A DNA stretch of 64,000 nucleotides from Streptomyces cyaneus (GCF_004028635.1 NZ_ML138678.1:372001-436000); one strand, 5' to 3'; counted from the first letter of the stretch, positions 44,424-54,955 are shown. Translations and numbers: made by a program. The notes: generated by a model from the sequence alone, not told the origin.

Positions 44424-45458
44424 ATGGCGGAGCAGAGCGTGCGGTGGGGGATCCTGGCGACCGGCGGGATCGCGGCCGCGTTCACGGCTGATCTGGTGGA
44501 TCTGCCCGAGGCCGAGGTGGTGGCTGTGGCCTCGCGGTCCCAGGACTCCGCGGACGCGTTCGCCGAGCGCTTCGGGATACCTCGGGCGTACGGCGACTGG
44601 AACGCGTTCGCCGACGACGGCGACATCGATGTCGTGTACGTCGCCACCCCGCACTCGGCACACCGCGCGGCCGCCGGGCTCTGTCTGGAGGCCGGGCACA
44701 ACGTGCTGTGCGAGAAGGCGTTCACACTGAACGCGCGGCAGGCCGGGGAACTGGTCGCGCTGGCGAAGGCGCGCGGCAGCTTCCTGATGGAAGCGATGTG
44801 GATGTACTGCAACCCGCTGATCCGGCGGCTCAAAGCGCTGGTGGACGACGGCGCGATCGGCGAAGTGCGCCATGTCCAGGCCGACTTCGGGCTGGCCGGT
44901 CCCTTCCCGCCCGCGCACCGGCTGCGCGACCCGGCGCAGGGCGGCGGCGCGCTGCTGGACCTCGGCGTCTACCCGGTCTCCTTCGCCCAGCTGCTGCTCG
45001 GGGAGCCGTCGGACGTCGCGGCGCGCGCGACACTGTCCGCGGAGGGCGTCGACCTGCAGACGGGCGCCCTGCTCTCCTGGGACAACGGCGCCCTCGCCTC
45101 CCTGCACTGCTCCATCGTCGGCGGCACGGCGACCGCGGCGTCGGTCACCGGCTCACAGGGCCGTATCGACGTGCCGTACGGCTTCTTCTTCCCGGACCGC
45201 TTCGTCCTGCACCGCGACGGCCGTGACCCCGAAGAGTTCACGGCCGACCCGGCGGACGGGCCGCGCAACAGCCTGCGGCACGAGGCGGCCGAGGTGATGC
45301 GGGCCCTGCGCGCCGGCGAGACCGAGTCGCCGCTGGTCCCGCTCGACGGCACGCTCGCCGTGATGCGGACGCTCGACGCCGTCCGGGACCGCATCGGCGT
45401 CCGCTACCCGGGCGAGGCCCCTGAAGAGGACCGAGCGCCCGCACTCACGCCTGCGTGA
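44424..45458 (+). CDS. Gfo/Idh/MocA family oxidoreductase
   Basis: A 344-residue NAD(P)-dependent sugar or cyclic-polyol oxidoreductase. The Rossmann start is RWGILATGGIAAAFTADL; VVYVATPHSAHRAAA and NVLCEKAFTLN (catalytic EK) are family hallmarks, and FLMEAMWMYCNPLIRRLKAL follows. The substrate is unknown. Its stop lies 14 bases past the stop of the convergent PhoD gene. Confidence 0.93.
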   Translation: MAEQSVRWGILATGGIAAAFTADLVDLPEAEVVAVASRSQDSADAFAERFGIPRAYGDWNAFADDGDIDVVYVATPHSAHRAAAGLCLEAGHNVLCEKAFTLNARQAGELVALAKARGSFLMEAMWMYCNPLIRRLKALVDDGAIGEVRHVQADFGLAGPFPPAHRLRDPAQGGGALLDLGVYPVSFAQLLLGEPSDVAARATLSAEGVDLQTGALLSWDNGALASLHCSIVGGTATAASVTGSQGRIDVPYGFFFPDRFVLHRDGRDPEEFTADPADGPRNSLRHEAAEVMRALRAGETESPLVPLDGTLAVMRTLDAVRDRIGVRYPGEAPEEDRAPALTPA

Positions 45459-47085
45459 GCCCCGGCTCCCCCACCTCCGTGACGAACGACGCGGCCGTCG
45501 TGACCGGCGCCCCGGGCGTGGTCACGTACGGCACCGTCTTGAAGTCGGCCCGCGCCCGCTGCTCCCCCAGCGCGACGGTCACATAGCCGCGCCGTCCGTT
45601 GTAGAACTTCATGTGCGGGTTGGCCTTCATGTACGTGTCCCAGTTGGCGGGCTTGTCGATGCCGTCCCGGCCGCTGGCGACCGACGTGGCCACGATCTCC
45701 GTGCCGAGCGTGGCGGAGTCGGGGTCGTCGAAGTCGTCCTTGATGTCGAAGCCGTAGCCGACGTGGACGTCACCGGTGAGCACCATCAGGTTCTCGATGC
45801 CGGCGGACTTGGCCCCGTCCAGCACGCGGCGGCGGGAGGCGCGGTAGCCGTCCCAGGCGTCCATCGACACCCGTGACGGAGTGGTGAGGTCGAACTTTCG
45901 CTGGGAGAAGGTGACCTGCTGCGGCACGACGTTCCACAGCGCCGTCGACGAGCGCCACCCGTCCAGCAGCCACCGCTCCTGCGTCGCACCGGTCATCGTG
46001 CGCGCCGGGTCGTCGACCTCCGGGCCGGGGATCTGGGAGCCGTCGCCGTACGCCTGGTTGGTGCGGTACTGCCGGGTGTCCAGCACGTCGAACTGCGCGA
46101 GCCGACCCCAGTGCAGGCGCCGGTAGAGCTGCATGTCGGGGCCCGTGGGCTGCTGCGGGCTGCGCAGGGGCTGGTTCTCCCAGTAGGCGCGGTAGGCGGC
46201 GGCCCGGCGCAGCAGGAACTCCTCCGGCGGGACGCTGTTCTCTGGGGTGTCGCCGGCGTAGTTGTTCTCGGTCTCGTGGTCGTCCCAGGTGACGACGAAG
46301 GGGTGCGCGGCGTGCGCGGCCCTGAGGTCGGGGTCGGACTTGAAGAGGGCGTAGCGCAGGCGGTAGTCCTCCAGGGTCACCGTCTCGCGGTTGAAGAGCG
46401 CGGGGAGCGTGCGGTCGGTGTAGTTGCGGTAGCCGCCGACGGAGTTGACCGGGTACTCGTACAGGTAGTCGCCGAGGTGGAAGACGACGTCCACGTCGTC
46501 CTGCGCGACATGGCGGTACGGCGTGAAATAGCCGTCGGCGTACGCCTGGCAGGAGACGGCGGCGAGGGTCAGCGAGCTCGCCTGGGCGGTGGCGAGGGGG
46601 GCCGTGCGGGTGCGGCCGGTCTCGCTGATCCAGGTGCCGGTGCGGAAGCGGTAGTAGTACACGCGGTCCGCGTCGAGCCGGCTGACCTGGACGTGCACCG
46701 TGTGGTGGAACTCGGGGTGTGCGGTGGCGGTGCCGCGTCTGACGATCCGGCTGAACCGCTCGTCGTGCGCCAGCTCCCAGTGCACGGTGACCCGTTCGGC
46801 GGGCAGTCCGCCGTCGGGCTGGTACGGGGCGGGGGCCAGGCGGGTCCACAGCAGGACGGAGCCGGGCCGCGGGTCGCCGGAGGCGACGCCGAGGGTGAAG
46901 GGGTCGTCGTCGATCCGGCGTACGTCGAGCTCGGCGGCGCTCGCCGCGCCCGCGACCGGCAGGTTCACTGCGAAGGCGAGCGCGGCGGCCGCGCCGGTGA
47001 CGGTCAGGAAGCTGCGGCGGCCGATGTGGCGAGCGGCGGCGCGCAGTTCGGGGGCGTGCTGGGGCGCGTGTCTGGTGATGGTCAT
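45445..47085 (-). CDS. phoD: PhoD-family alkaline phosphatase (Tat-exported)
   Basis: A 546-residue protein. ATG 47085 follows GGGAGGACCGG. Tat signal [17 protein letters not shown] then an Ala-rich cleavage region. Metal-site motifs of PhoD are [33 protein letters not shown] and [11 protein letters not shown] (Fe3+/Ca2+ centre). It hydrolyses phosphomonoesters and diesters outside the cell. In Streptomyces phoD is PhoP-controlled, but I did not see a clear PHO box in the upstream 134 bases; the direct repeats there belong to the divergent side. Confidence 0.92.
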   Translation of the reverse strand: MTITRHAPQHAPELRAAARHIGRRSFLTVTGAAAALAFAVNLPVAGAASAAELDVRRIDDDPFTLGVASGDPRPGSVLLWTRLAPAPYQPDGGLPAERVTVHWELAHDERFSRIVRRGTATAHPEFHHTVHVQVSRLDADRVYYYRFRTGTWISETGRTRTAPLATAQASSLTLAAVSCQAYADGYFTPYRHVAQDDVDVVFHLGDYLYEYPVNSVGGYRNYTDRTLPALFNRETVTLEDYRLRYALFKSDPDLRAAHAAHPFVVTWDDHETENNYAGDTPENSVPPEEFLLRRAAAYRAYWENQPLRSPQQPTGPDMQLYRRLHWGRLAQFDVLDTRQYRTNQAYGDGSQIPGPEVDDPARTMTGATQERWLLDGWRSSTALWNVVPQQVTFSQRKFDLTTPSRVSMDAWDGYRASRRRVLDGAKSAGIENLMVLTGDVHVGYGFDIKDDFDDPDSATLGTEIVATSVASGRDGIDKPANWDTYMKANPHMKFYNGRRGYVTVALGEQRARADFKTVPYVTTPGAPVTTAASFVTEVGEPGLTQA

Positions 47086-47163
47086 CCGGTCCTCCCCTGC
47101 CTGATGGATGCATGAGGCATTGGAGTGGCCGGGGACGACACTCGCTTGGCGCGTACACAACAC

Positions 47164-47197
47164 CCGGATGGCGGATGAATGAGTTCCGGATGGCGGA
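47164..47197. repeat. 12-bp direct repeat between phoD and the SDR gene
   Basis: CCGGATGGCGGA occurs at 47164 and 47186, with a period of 22 bases (two helical turns), 23 bases before the SDR start. Placement suits an operator. Confidence 0.65.
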
Positions 47198-47219
47198 CCC
47201 TGACGTACCCTGCGACCCC

Positions 47220-47996
47220 ATGAACGACAGGCAAACGGAGACGAGGACGGACGCGAGGATCGCCATGGTGACCGGCGCGGGCTCCGGCATCGGCCGCGCG
47301 GTCGCGGTGGAACTGCTGCGCGCGGGCTGGTCGGTGGCGCTCGCGGGGCGGCGCGTCGAGACGCTGGAGGAGACGGCGGGGCTGGTGCCCGGCGGCGCCG
47401 CTCTCGCCGTACGGACGGACGTGTCACGGCAGGAGGACGTGGCCGCGCTGTTCGCCGCCACCGTGGAGCGGTTCGGGCGGGTGGACCTGCTGTTCAACAA
47501 CGCGGGGACGTTCGGGCCGGGCGGGGTGCCGGTGGAGGAGCTGTCGTACGACGCCTGGCGGCACGTGGTGGACACCAACCTCAACGGGGCGTTCCTGTGC
47601 GCGCAGGCGGCGTACCGGCAGATGAAGGAGCAGGACCCGCAGGGCGGCCGGATCATCAACAACGGATCCATCTCGGCACACACGCCCCGCCCGCACTCCG
47701 TCGCCTACACGGCCACCAAGCACGCGCTGACCGGCCTGACCAAGTCGCTGTCGCTGGACGGGCGGCCCTACGGCATCGCCGTCGGCCAGATCGACATCGG
47801 CAACGCCGCGACCGACATGACCGCGCGCATGCAGACGGGCGCCCTGCAGGCCGACGGCTCGGTGGTGCCCGAGCCCGTGATGGACGTCGCCGACGTGGCA
47901 CGGACCGTGCGGCACATGGCGGAGCTGCCACTGGAGGCGAACGTGCAGTTCGCGACGGTGCTGGCGACGGCGATGCCGTACGTGGGGCGCGGCTGA
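47220..47996 (+). CDS. Short-chain dehydrogenase/reductase
   Basis: A 258-residue SDR. ATG 47220; weak ribosome site. TGAGSGIG binds NAD(P), NNAG follows, and the active site is Ser in GSISAHT with YTATK. SDRs of this group act on small alcohols or ketones; substrate unknown. An SDR/aldo-keto reductase pair faces convergently here. Confidence 0.88.
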   Translation: MNDRQTETRTDARIAMVTGAGSGIGRAVAVELLRAGWSVALAGRRVETLEETAGLVPGGAALAVRTDVSRQEDVAALFAATVERFGRVDLLFNNAGTFGPGGVPVEELSYDAWRHVVDTNLNGAFLCAQAAYRQMKEQDPQGGRIINNGSISAHTPRPHSVAYTATKHALTGLTKSLSLDGRPYGIAVGQIDIGNAATDMTARMQTGALQADGSVVPEPVMDVADVARTVRHMAELPLEANVQFATVLATAMPYVGRG

Positions 47997-48152
47997 AGGT
48001 CCCCCGACCCCCTCGCCGCCTCCACAAGCTGCACAAACGGAATATGAAATTCCGACACATCGGGGCCGGTCGGCGGCATATGCTCAACTCGTTCTACATC
48101 AGAGCTTCACATATGGAACACAGAGCTTCCGCAGACCACTCCGAGGGGGGAG

Positions 48153-48237
48153 GCGGCAGCCGTTCCACGATCACCGGGTGGGGGTGGACCTCGCGTGGGA
48201 CCGCGAGGTGCGCACCGGTGCGTGGAACGGCTGCCGC
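48153..48237. terminator. Long compound hairpin between convergent reductase genes
   Basis: Perfect 17-bp arms (48153-48169 and 48221-48237) enclose a second perfect 8-bp hairpin (ACCTCGCG 48188-48195 with 48202-48209). It probably terminates both genes. The preceding part of the 269-bp gap holds CGGAAT...ATTCCG (48038-48054), another inverted repeat. Confidence 0.65.
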
Positions 48238-48265
48238 ACAATTCCGGTCCCTGCAGCGGTGGCGC

Positions 48266-49252
48266 TCAGCGCCCGAGGATCCGGTCGACCTCGGCGACCT
48301 GCTCCGCACTGAGCGGCCCCTTCGCCAGCGCGCCCGCGTTCTGCTCGGCCTGGGCGACGGAACGGAAGCCCGGGATCGGCACGGCGTGCGGGCTGCGGGC
48401 CCACAGCCAGGCGAGGGCGCCCTGGCCGAGGGTGCGGCCGTCGCTGGTGAGGATGTCCTTCAGCGCGTCGACTCGGGCGACCCATTCCGGGTCGGCGCCG
48501 GACCCGTCCTCGAAGCCCTGCAGCCACTGCGGCGGCCGGCTGCGGATGTCCCCGGCCTCCAGGGCCTGCCCGGTCCTGCGCTTGCCGGTCAGCAGGCCCA
48601 TCGCCAGCGGGCTGCGGTTGATGGCGGCCAGCTCCAGCTCCGCGCACAGCGCGAACATCTCGGGCGCGTCCTGGAGCACGTTGGCCATGTGCTGGACGGC
48701 CGCACAGTGCTCCCCTTGCGCAAAGACGGCGGCGCGGGCCGGGTCGTCGGTGCTCCAGGCGTAGGCGCGGATGAGCCCCTCGCGCACGAACTCCTCGCAG
48801 GCGTCACGGAGTTCGGCGGCGCGCTCCGGGTCGGCGTCGGAGAGGTGCAGCTGGTAGAGGTCGATGTGGTCGGTGTCCAGGCGCTTCAGCGAGGCGGTCA
48901 GCGCGCGGCGGGCGTACTGCACGCTGTCGTCGGCGCCGGTGAGGGTGCGGGTCTCCTCGTCGAAGACGTTGCCCCACTTGGTGGCGACGACGACATCGGC
49001 GCGGCGCTTGCCGAGGGCGCGGCCGAGGACGCGTTCGCTGTGGCCGGCACCGTAGGTGTCCGCGGTGTCGAAGAAGGTGACGCCCAGGTCGAGGGCGCGC
49101 CGGATCGCCCGTATCGACTCCTCGTCGTCGACCTTGCCCCAGCCGAGGGGCTGCCCGTCGACGGACTCCCACTCACCGCCGATGGCCCAGCATCCGAAGC
49201 CGAGAGCGCTTACCCCGATGCCGGTACGTCCCAAAGTCCGCTTGGTCTCCAT
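48266..49252 (-). CDS. Aldo/keto reductase
   Basis: A 328-residue AKR. ATG 49252. The tetrad is Asp and Tyr in FFDTADTYGAGHSERVLG, Lys in VVATKWGNV and His in LYQLHLSD. It groups with Tas/YajO-like or perakine-type AKRs by the IPGFRSVAQAEQNAGAL ending. Substrate unknown. Confidence 0.92.
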   Translation of the reverse strand: METKRTLGRTGIGVSALGFGCWAIGGEWESVDGQPLGWGKVDDEESIRAIRRALDLGVTFFDTADTYGAGHSERVLGRALGKRRADVVVATKWGNVFDEETRTLTGADDSVQYARRALTASLKRLDTDHIDLYQLHLSDADPERAAELRDACEEFVREGLIRAYAWSTDDPARAAVFAQGEHCAAVQHMANVLQDAPEMFALCAELELAAINRSPLAMGLLTGKRRTGQALEAGDIRSRPPQWLQGFEDGSGADPEWVARVDALKDILTSDGRTLGQGALAWLWARSPHAVPIPGFRSVAQAEQNAGALAKGPLSAEQVAEVDRILGR

Positions 49253-49330
49253 GACGCAGGACGTTAGGAGCTGGAGTGCACACGAAGGCAAGCCCCGAGG
49301 GGTTTTCCCGCGGTCGGCGGTGCCGTGGGG

Positions 49331-49657
49331 CTATGCCTGCCCGGTCTCGAAACGGGAGATCCTGCCGTCGTCCTCGACCTCGAAGTGCCACCGGGTGCGC
49401 ATCTCGCCCCAGGTGTCGTTGCGGTAGTGGGTGATGAGGTCGCGGCCGTGGTTGGACTCGTTGTCGACCTCCATGTGGCCGTTGGAGGAGAAGATCTCCC
49501 GGTCGATCCAGTCGGCGAGGTCGCGGTCGGTGCCGTCGTCCGCCATGGTCGCGCCGGGCGCGAGGATGTTCAGGAAGCCCTCGCGGTCGTGGGCGTTGAC
49601 GGCGGTGACGAAGGCGCGGACTGCGGGGTCGCTGAGTTTGGACGTCTGAATCGTCAT
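49331..49657 (-). CDS. SnoaL/NTF2-like protein
   Basis: A 108-residue cone-shaped NTF2-like protein. ATG 49657; the open frame continues upstream into the repeat array but that is non-coding. Typical segments are AFVTAVNAHDREGFLNILAP (helix) and DWIDREIFSSNGHMEVDN. Likely a small-molecule binding or isomerase-fold protein. Divergent from the DoxX gene. Confidence 0.8.
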   Translation of the reverse strand: MTIQTSKLSDPAVRAFVTAVNAHDREGFLNILAPGATMADDGTDRDLADWIDREIFSSNGHMEVDNESNHGRDLITHYRNDTWGEMRTRWHFEVEDDGRISRFETGQA

Positions 49658-49788
49658 ACCGGTCAGCCTCACATCGGCCCCGCCGACCCGCCACCCGAAC
49701 GGCCGCGCGGGCAGGCCGACCGGGTGTCGTCGGTGCGACGGTGGATACGCGGGAGGGGGGGAGGGACTCCAAGGGTCCCCTTCCCGCT

Positions 49789-49903
49789 GTCTGTTCCTGC
49801 GGTCTGTTCCTGCTGTGTGTTCCTGCTGTCTGTTCCTGCGGTCTGTTCCTGCTGTGTGTCCCTGCTGTCTGTTCCTCTCTGTCTGTTCCTCTCTGTCTGT
49901 TCC
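49789..49903. repeat. 13-bp tandem repeat array in a divergent promoter region
   Basis: Nine head-to-tail units of GTCTGTTCCTGCT type: six of 13 bases (49789 to 49866), two of 14 bases and a partial one, ending at 49903. It lies immediately before the ribosome site of the DoxX gene (GGGAG at 49904). The array is CT-rich and unlike the surrounding DNA. Confidence 0.9.
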
Positions 49904-49913
49904 GGGAGTCACT

Positions 49914-50486
49914 GTGAGTGCTTACGACCGACGTGATCTGGGCCTGCTGCTGCTCCGGCTGGGGGCCGGCGGAGTGCTGGCCGCGCACGGTACGCAGAAG
50001 CTGTTCGGCTGGTTCGGCGGGCACGGCATCGAGGGGACCGGCCAGTTCATGGAGTCGGTCGGCTACAAGCCGGGCAAGGCGAGCGCGACGGCGGCGGGCC
50101 TCGCGGAGACCGGCGGCGGCACGCTGCTGGCGCTGGGGCTCGCGACGCCCGGGGCGGGTGCGGCGGCGGCCGGTGCGATGGCGGGGGCGTCCGCGGTGCA
50201 CGCCCCGAACGGCTTCTTCAACCAGGAGGGCGGCTACGAGTACGCGGCCACCCTCGCCCTGGCCGCGACCGGCCTCGCGATCGCGGGCCCCGGCCGGCTC
50301 TCCCTCGACCACGCGCTCGGCCATGTCCTCGACCGCGGCTGGATGGTTCCTACGGCACTGGCGGCGACGGCCGCGGTGACGGCGCTGGTGGTGGGGGTGC
50401 GCAACAAGAGGCTGGACAGGGCGGAGAAGGAGGAGGGGGCGGGGGCGGGACTCTTCGACGAACAGGAGGCGCTGTTCGGGGAGTAG
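49914..50486 (+). CDS. DoxX family membrane protein
   Basis: A 190-residue protein. GTG 49914 has GGGAG five bases upstream. Four helices; GLLLLRLGAGGVLAAHGTQKLFGWFGG and GTGQFMESVGY are the DoxX core. Members are membrane partners in oxidative-stress or thiosulfate metabolism; the role here is unknown. The C-terminus is charged (RLDRAEKEEGAGAGLFDEQE). Confidence 0.9.
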   Translation: MSAYDRRDLGLLLLRLGAGGVLAAHGTQKLFGWFGGHGIEGTGQFMESVGYKPGKASATAAGLAETGGGTLLALGLATPGAGAAAAGAMAGASAVHAPNGFFNQEGGYEYAATLALAATGLAIAGPGRLSLDHALGHVLDRGWMVPTALAATAAVTALVVGVRNKRLDRAEKEEGAGAGLFDEQEALFGE

Positions 50487-50489
50487 GGT

Positions 50490-51038
50490 TCACCGCCGCC
50501 CGCCGAACTCCCAGTCATGGACCTCGATGTCGGCATACCGGTCCGGGGTCAGCACGGCGCGTGCCGTGTCCGGGTCCGGGGCTCGGAGCAGCACGGCCGT
50601 ACCCAGCCAGGCGGCGCCGTCGTCGGACAGCAGGGGGCCGTACGCGATCAGTTCGTCCCGCTCGGTGGGCACGGCGAGGTCGGCGGGCTCTCCCGCGCCG
50701 AGGCCGAGCACCAGGTACCGGTTGCCGCCGGTCCGGCCACCGGGGAAGTCCCACATGGTGCGCCCCAGCAGATTGCGCCACCGGCGCAGCAGCACGTCCC
50801 GGTACACGCCCGCCTGGTAGTTGGGCTCGTCGAAGGCGAACGCGCGGGCGGCGGCGGGATCGGGCAGGTCGACGATGTGCACACTGCCGGTGGGCGTCTC
50901 ACCGTCGTCGGCGAAGGTGGGGCCGCGGGCGATCAGCTCCTTCGTGTACCGGTCCATGTAGGACCAGTGCTCTTCCAGCAGTTCCTCGCGCGAGGTGACC
51001 GAGCCGGGCCGATCGCGGTGGTAGCAGAAGTACTCCAT
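50490..51038 (-). CDS. Tandem YciI-domain protein
   Basis: A 182-residue protein with two YCII-like domains. The first has HWSYMDRYTKELIARGPT and GSVHIVDLPDPAAARAFAFD, the second the similar ELIAYGPLLSDDGAAWLGTA and ARAVLTPDRYADIEVHDWEF. Such proteins are ferredoxin-like folds that may bind or degrade small phenolics. Function unknown. Four bases from the DoxX stop. Confidence 0.86.
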   Translation of the reverse strand: MEYFCYHRDRPGSVTSREELLEEHWSYMDRYTKELIARGPTFADDGETPTGSVHIVDLPDPAAARAFAFDEPNYQAGVYRDVLLRRWRNLLGRTMWDFPGGRTGGNRYLVLGLGAGEPADLAVPTERDELIAYGPLLSDDGAAWLGTAVLLRAPDPDTARAVLTPDRYADIEVHDWEFGGRR

Positions 51039-51118
51039 GCCACCAGAGCCTCCCCGACGTACGGCGGCATCTCAACGGACTTTCCCGGCCCCGGGTGGCC
51101 CTGTGCCAAGCTGCCCGC

Positions 51119-51469
51119 ATGACTGATCAGGCCGCCCCTTCCGGCACCTCCGCCGACCTGTGGGCATCCATCGACGACCTGTGGACCTGGCTCGACACCA
51201 ACCAGCCGGTCGACGGCAAGGACGGCATGCTGCTGCGCATGCTGAAGCTGTCGGAGGAGGTCGGCGAGGTCGCCGAGGCGGTGATCGGGGCGACCGGTCA
51301 GAACCCGCGCAAGGGTGTCACCCACAGCTGGGAGGACGTGCAGGGCGAGTTGTGCGACGTGGTGATCACCGCACTCGTCGCCCTGCGCACACTGACCCCC
51401 GACACCCGTGAGGTCTTCACCCGGCATCTGGCCCGGGTGAGGGAGCGCTCGCTGGGTCCGGCGTCCTGA
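51119..51469 (+). CDS. MazG-like nucleotide pyrophosphohydrolase
   Basis: A 116-residue helical protein. ATG 51119. Metal-binding residues are KLSEEVGEVAEAVIG (ExxExxE) and GELCDVVITALV (ExxD), as in single-domain MazG/dUTPase-like enzymes. Likely removes aberrant nucleotides. It overlaps the convergent propeller gene by 53 bases. Confidence 0.88.
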   Translation: MTDQAAPSGTSADLWASIDDLWTWLDTNQPVDGKDGMLLRMLKLSEEVGEVAEAVIGATGQNPRKGVTHSWEDVQGELCDVVITALVALRTLTPDTREVFTRHLARVRERSLGPAS

Positions 51470-53135
51470 CCGGCTCCAGCCTCAGCACGGTCCCCTCCCC
51501 GTTCGCCGACAGCAGCAGCGAGCCGTCCGGTCCGGCCGCCAGGCCCGCGAACCGGCGGGCCATGCCCGGCATCCCGTTCGCGAAGAGGGCGGGCTCCGTA
51601 CGCGGTACGACCCCCGGTGGCGGCCCGACCGGCAGGTCCTCGGCGTCGGTGCGGCTCTCGCCCGTCGTCAGGGACACCGCCCGCAGCCTGCGCCGCCCGG
51701 TCTCCACCGTGAACAACTCGTCGCCCAGGACCGCGAGCCCCTGCGGCGCGTAGAGCCCGTCCACCACGACCGTCGGCGGCCCGTCCGCCTCCAGCCGCAG
51801 CACCGCGCCGAGCCGCTCGTCGCTGACGTAACAGCGGCCCTCGGCGTCGAAGGCCACGTCCACGGGCCGGTCGAGGCCGTCGGCGAGCACGGTGAGGGCG
51901 TCGGCCTCGTCGACGGCCACGACCCGCCCCGCGTCCGACTCGGCGACGACGAGTGAGCCGTCCGGCGCGACCGTGATGCCGAGCGGCCGCCGCAGTCCGC
52001 CGGCCCGTTCCCGGGTGGCCCCGGACCCGGGGTCGTACGTCTGGATCTGCCCGAACTGCGAGGTGAGGTGCAGGAGTTCGCCGTCGGACACGATGCCGTG
52101 CGAGAAGTGCAGCAGGGAGTGGGTGGTGACGCCGCCCTCCGGAGAGGGTTCGGGGCGCGCGACCCGGTAGTGGTCGGCGGCGTACACCCTGCCGCCCAGG
52201 TCGATCGTCACGCCGTACGGTCCGTCGAGGCCGCGCGGGACGATCTCGCGGGTGCGTCCGTCGGGATGCATCTCGGTGACGCCGCCGCTGGAGTAGCTGG
52301 AGACGAACATGCGGTTCTCGGCGTCGAAGGCCGCGTTGTCCAGCCCGACGACGCCGCTGGTGACAAGGGTCCGCGAGCCGCTGCCGTGCAGGTCGATGCG
52401 GGTGACGATGCCCTCCGGGCCCCGGGACAGCACATGCAGCACCCCGCCCCGGTCGAACCGCACGGCGACCGGCTGATGGACATCGTCCGCGACCACCTCG
52501 GGCGCGCCCCCGTCCGGCGGGATCCGCCAGACCTGGCCGGTGAGCATGGGGTTCTCGCCGCTCATCATGTGCGGGTAGTACAGGTAGCCGTCCGGGCCGC
52601 GCTGCATCGCGTTGCCGAGGGCGAGCCCCTCGGCGAGGACCACGGGGTCACGCCCGTCCCGGTCGTCGGGGAAGAGCTCCATCAGACGGCCGTCGGGCTT
52701 CATCTCGTTCACGAACAGCCGGTCGCCGATGCAGGTGATGCCGTTGGGGTTGTCCACGTCGCCCGAGACCAGCGTGTACTTCCCCTGCGGGCTGCGCCGC
52801 CACACCCGCCCCGGCACCAGGTCGGCGATGTACATCGAGCCGTCGGCCCCGAAGGCGAGGTCGTCCGGCGACTGCACGGGGCTGTCCATCGGTACGACCA
52901 CCTCGACGTCCCCGGTGGCCGGGTCGACGGCGCTGATCTGCCCGGCGAGGAACTGGGCGACGTACAGCCGCCCGTCGGGCCCGAACGCGACGCCGTTGGA
53001 ACCCCACAGCCGGCTAGGCGGGTTGAGCCGCTCGATGGTCCAACGTGCGCTGGCGGCATTCCGCCTGCCGGTCACGTCGTACCTGCTCGGTTCGCTCGGT
53101 TCGCTCGGTTCGCTCGGTTTCATCGCGGCGCTCAC
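51417..53135 (-). CDS. Large SMP-30/gluconolactonase-like beta-propeller, coupled to a monooxygenase
   Basis: A 572-residue protein starting at GTG 53135, overlapping the monooxygenase stop as GTGA. It starts with a short [11 protein letters not shown] run made of nine-base repeats. The body has about twelve NHL/SMP-30-type blades ([60 protein letters not shown]), i.e. double the usual six, so it is probably two fused propellers. No signal peptide. Coupling to a Baeyer-Villiger-type enzyme suggests lactone or ester hydrolysis, but that is inference. Confidence 0.82.
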   Translation of the reverse strand: MSAAMKPSEPSEPSEPSRYDVTGRRNAASARWTIERLNPPSRLWGSNGVAFGPDGRLYVAQFLAGQISAVDPATGDVEVVVPMDSPVQSPDDLAFGADGSMYIADLVPGRVWRRSPQGKYTLVSGDVDNPNGITCIGDRLFVNEMKPDGRLMELFPDDRDGRDPVVLAEGLALGNAMQRGPDGYLYYPHMMSGENPMLTGQVWRIPPDGGAPEVVADDVHQPVAVRFDRGGVLHVLSRGPEGIVTRIDLHGSGSRTLVTSGVVGLDNAAFDAENRMFVSSYSSGGVTEMHPDGRTREIVPRGLDGPYGVTIDLGGRVYAADHYRVARPEPSPEGGVTTHSLLHFSHGIVSDGELLHLTSQFGQIQTYDPGSGATRERAGGLRRPLGITVAPDGSLVVAESDAGRVVAVDEADALTVLADGLDRPVDVAFDAEGRCYVSDERLGAVLRLEADGPPTVVVDGLYAPQGLAVLGDELFTVETGRRRLRAVSLTTGESRTDAEDLPVGPPPGVVPRTEPALFANGMPGMARRFAGLAAGPDGSLLLSANGEGTVLRLEPVRTPDPASAPSPGPDAG

Positions 53136-54955
53136 CCCTCGTTCTCCACCAGCACCTCACGCATGCCGCCTTCGGACCGCCAGCGCCGCAGCAGCTCGTG
53201 GAAGGCGACCGGCCCGTCGCCGTACGACTCGCTGCGCTCCCTCGGGCTGCCCTCGTTGTTGTAGTAGCCGGGGGTGCACTCGGCCTGGAACTTGTAGAGG
53301 TCGGCCGCCTTCTGGCGGATCGTCGCCACCCAGGCGTCCTGCGCCTCGGCGGTCGGCTCGACGTACCGCGCCTGCCGCTTGCGGGCCTGCGCGACGACCT
53401 CGGCGACATGCGAGGCCTGTTCGTCGAGGATGTGGACGAAGTTGACGGAGGCGGCGTTCTGCATCGAGCCGAGCAGGAAGAGGTTGGGGAAGCCGCGGGT
53501 GGTGAAGCCGTGCAGGGTCTTGAGGCCCTTGGTCATCCAGGTCTCCAGCAGGCCGACGCCGCCCCGCCCGTACACCGGGAGCTTCCCGGACAGCACGCCC
53601 GACCTGCCGACGTCGAACCCGGTCGCGAAGATGATGCAGTCGACCTCGTACTCCACGCCGCCCACCACGACGGCCTTCTCGGTGATCCGCTCGACGCCGT
53701 GGGTGTCGGCGGTGTCGACGAGGGTGACGTTGGACCGGTTGAAGGTCTGCAGGTAGGTGTCGCTGAACGTGGGCCGCTTGCACATGTAGCGGTACCAGGG
53801 CTTGAGCTTCTCGGCGGTCGCCGGGTCCTCGACGATCGTCTCGACTCGGGAGCGCAGCTCGTTCATCTTCTGGAAGTCGGCGATCTCGTAGGCGAGTTCG
53901 CGCTCCTCGGCCGGAACGTCCGCGTAGGAGTTGGTCGGGATGAGCTTCTCCTGGAGTCGGGCGCTGGACGTCCAGGCGTCGTTCACCAGGTCCTCGTCCT
54001 GCCGGACGCCGGTGACGACCTTGAGGAAGTTCTCCATGCGGAGCCGCTGCCACCCGGGCTTCAGCGATTTCGCCCACTCCGGGTCGGTGGGCCGGTTGCC
54101 GCGTACGTCGACGGAGGACGGGGTGCGCTGGAAGACGTACACCTGCGCCGCGTCGGCCCCGAGGTGCGGCACGACCTGGATGGCGGTGGCGCCGGTGCCG
54201 ATGAGGGCGACGCGCTTGTCGGCGAGTCCGGTCAGGCCGCCGCTCGCGTCACCGCCGGTGTAGGCGTAGTCCCAGCGGCTGGTGTGGAAGGTGTGCCCGC
54301 GAAAGGTCTCGATGCCGGGGATGCCGGGGAGTTTGGCCTGGCTGAGGGTGCCGCTGGAGACGACGACGTACCGTGCCCGCATCTCGTCGCCGCGATCGGT
54401 GCGGACGATCCACTCCGACTGCTCCTCGTCCCAGCGCAGTTCGGTTACCCGGGTCTGGAAGCAGGCGTGGTCGTAGAGGCCGAAGTGCCGGGCGATGGCC
54501 TGGGCGTGCTGCCGGATCTCCTCGCCCGGCGCGTACTTCCACCGCGGGACGTAGCCGAGCTCTTCGAGCAGCGGCAGATAGATGTACGACTCGATGTCGC
54601 AGTGGATGCCCGGGTACCGGTTCCAGTACCAGGTGCCGCCGAAGTCCCCGCCCTGCTCGATGACCCGGATCTCCTCAACACCCGCCTGCCGCAGCCGCGC
54701 CCCGGCGAGCAGCCCGCCGAAGCCACCGCCGACGACCACGGCCTCGACCCGGTCGTGCAACGGCTCCCGCGTGAACTCCGCTTCGGCGTACGGGTCCTGG
54801 TCGTCCACGCCGGACTCGCCGGTGAGATGCCGGTACTGAGCGCTGCCGTCGGGGCGGATCCGGCGCTCGCGCTCGGCGCGGTACTTGGCGCGCAGGGCTT
54901 CGGGGTCGAAGTCCAGGTCCTTCACGCCGTTGGTCAGGTCCTGCGGCTCGGGCAT
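53132..54955 (-). CDS. Flavin-containing Baeyer-Villiger-type monooxygenase
   Basis: A 607-residue class B flavoprotein. FAD motif [21 protein letters not shown] motif [17 protein letters not shown], and the BVMO fingerprint [14 protein letters not shown] (FxGxxxHxxxWD). Length and the long N-terminal extension fit the cyclohexanone/phenylacetone-type BVMO family. It would insert oxygen next to a ketone to form an ester or lactone. It is translationally coupled to the propeller gene that follows. Confidence 0.93.
   Translation of the reverse strand: MPEPQDLTNGVKDLDFDPEALRAKYRAERERRIRPDGSAQYRHLTGESGVDDQDPYAEAEFTREPLHDRVEAVVVGGGFGGLLAGARLRQAGVEEIRVIEQGGDFGGTWYWNRYPGIHCDIESYIYLPLLEELGYVPRWKYAPGEEIRQHAQAIARHFGLYDHACFQTRVTELRWDEEQSEWIVRTDRGDEMRARYVVVSSGTLSQAKLPGIPGIETFRGHTFHTSRWDYAYTGGDASGGLTGLADKRVALIGTGATAIQVVPHLGADAAQVYVFQRTPSSVDVRGNRPTDPEWAKSLKPGWQRLRMENFLKVVTGVRQDEDLVNDAWTSSARLQEKLIPTNSYADVPAEERELAYEIADFQKMNELRSRVETIVEDPATAEKLKPWYRYMCKRPTFSDTYLQTFNRSNVTLVDTADTHGVERITEKAVVVGGVEYEVDCIIFATGFDVGRSGVLSGKLPVYGRGGVGLLETWMTKGLKTLHGFTTRGFPNLFLLGSMQNAASVNFVHILDEQASHVAEVVAQARKRQARYVEPTAEAQDAWVATIRQKAADLYKFQAECTPGYYNNEGSPRERSESYGDGPVAFHELLRRWRSEGGMREVLVENEG

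Noticed and set aside
43026..45107. A long minus-strand frame continuing upstream of the serine hydrolase
   Set aside because: It runs antisense to the Gfo/Idh/MocA gene and out of frame over the MFS gene; only the C-terminal ~380 codons have a real domain.
48007..48240. A small protein starting near 48080 (ATGCTCAACTCG)
   Set aside because: The frame crosses the compound hairpin, has no ribosome site and runs into the antisense strand of the aldo/keto reductase gene.
49658..49912. An N-terminal extension of the SnoaL-like protein
   Set aside because: The extra codons translate the 13-bp repeats and low-complexity sequence; ATG 49657 gives a complete NTF2-like fold.
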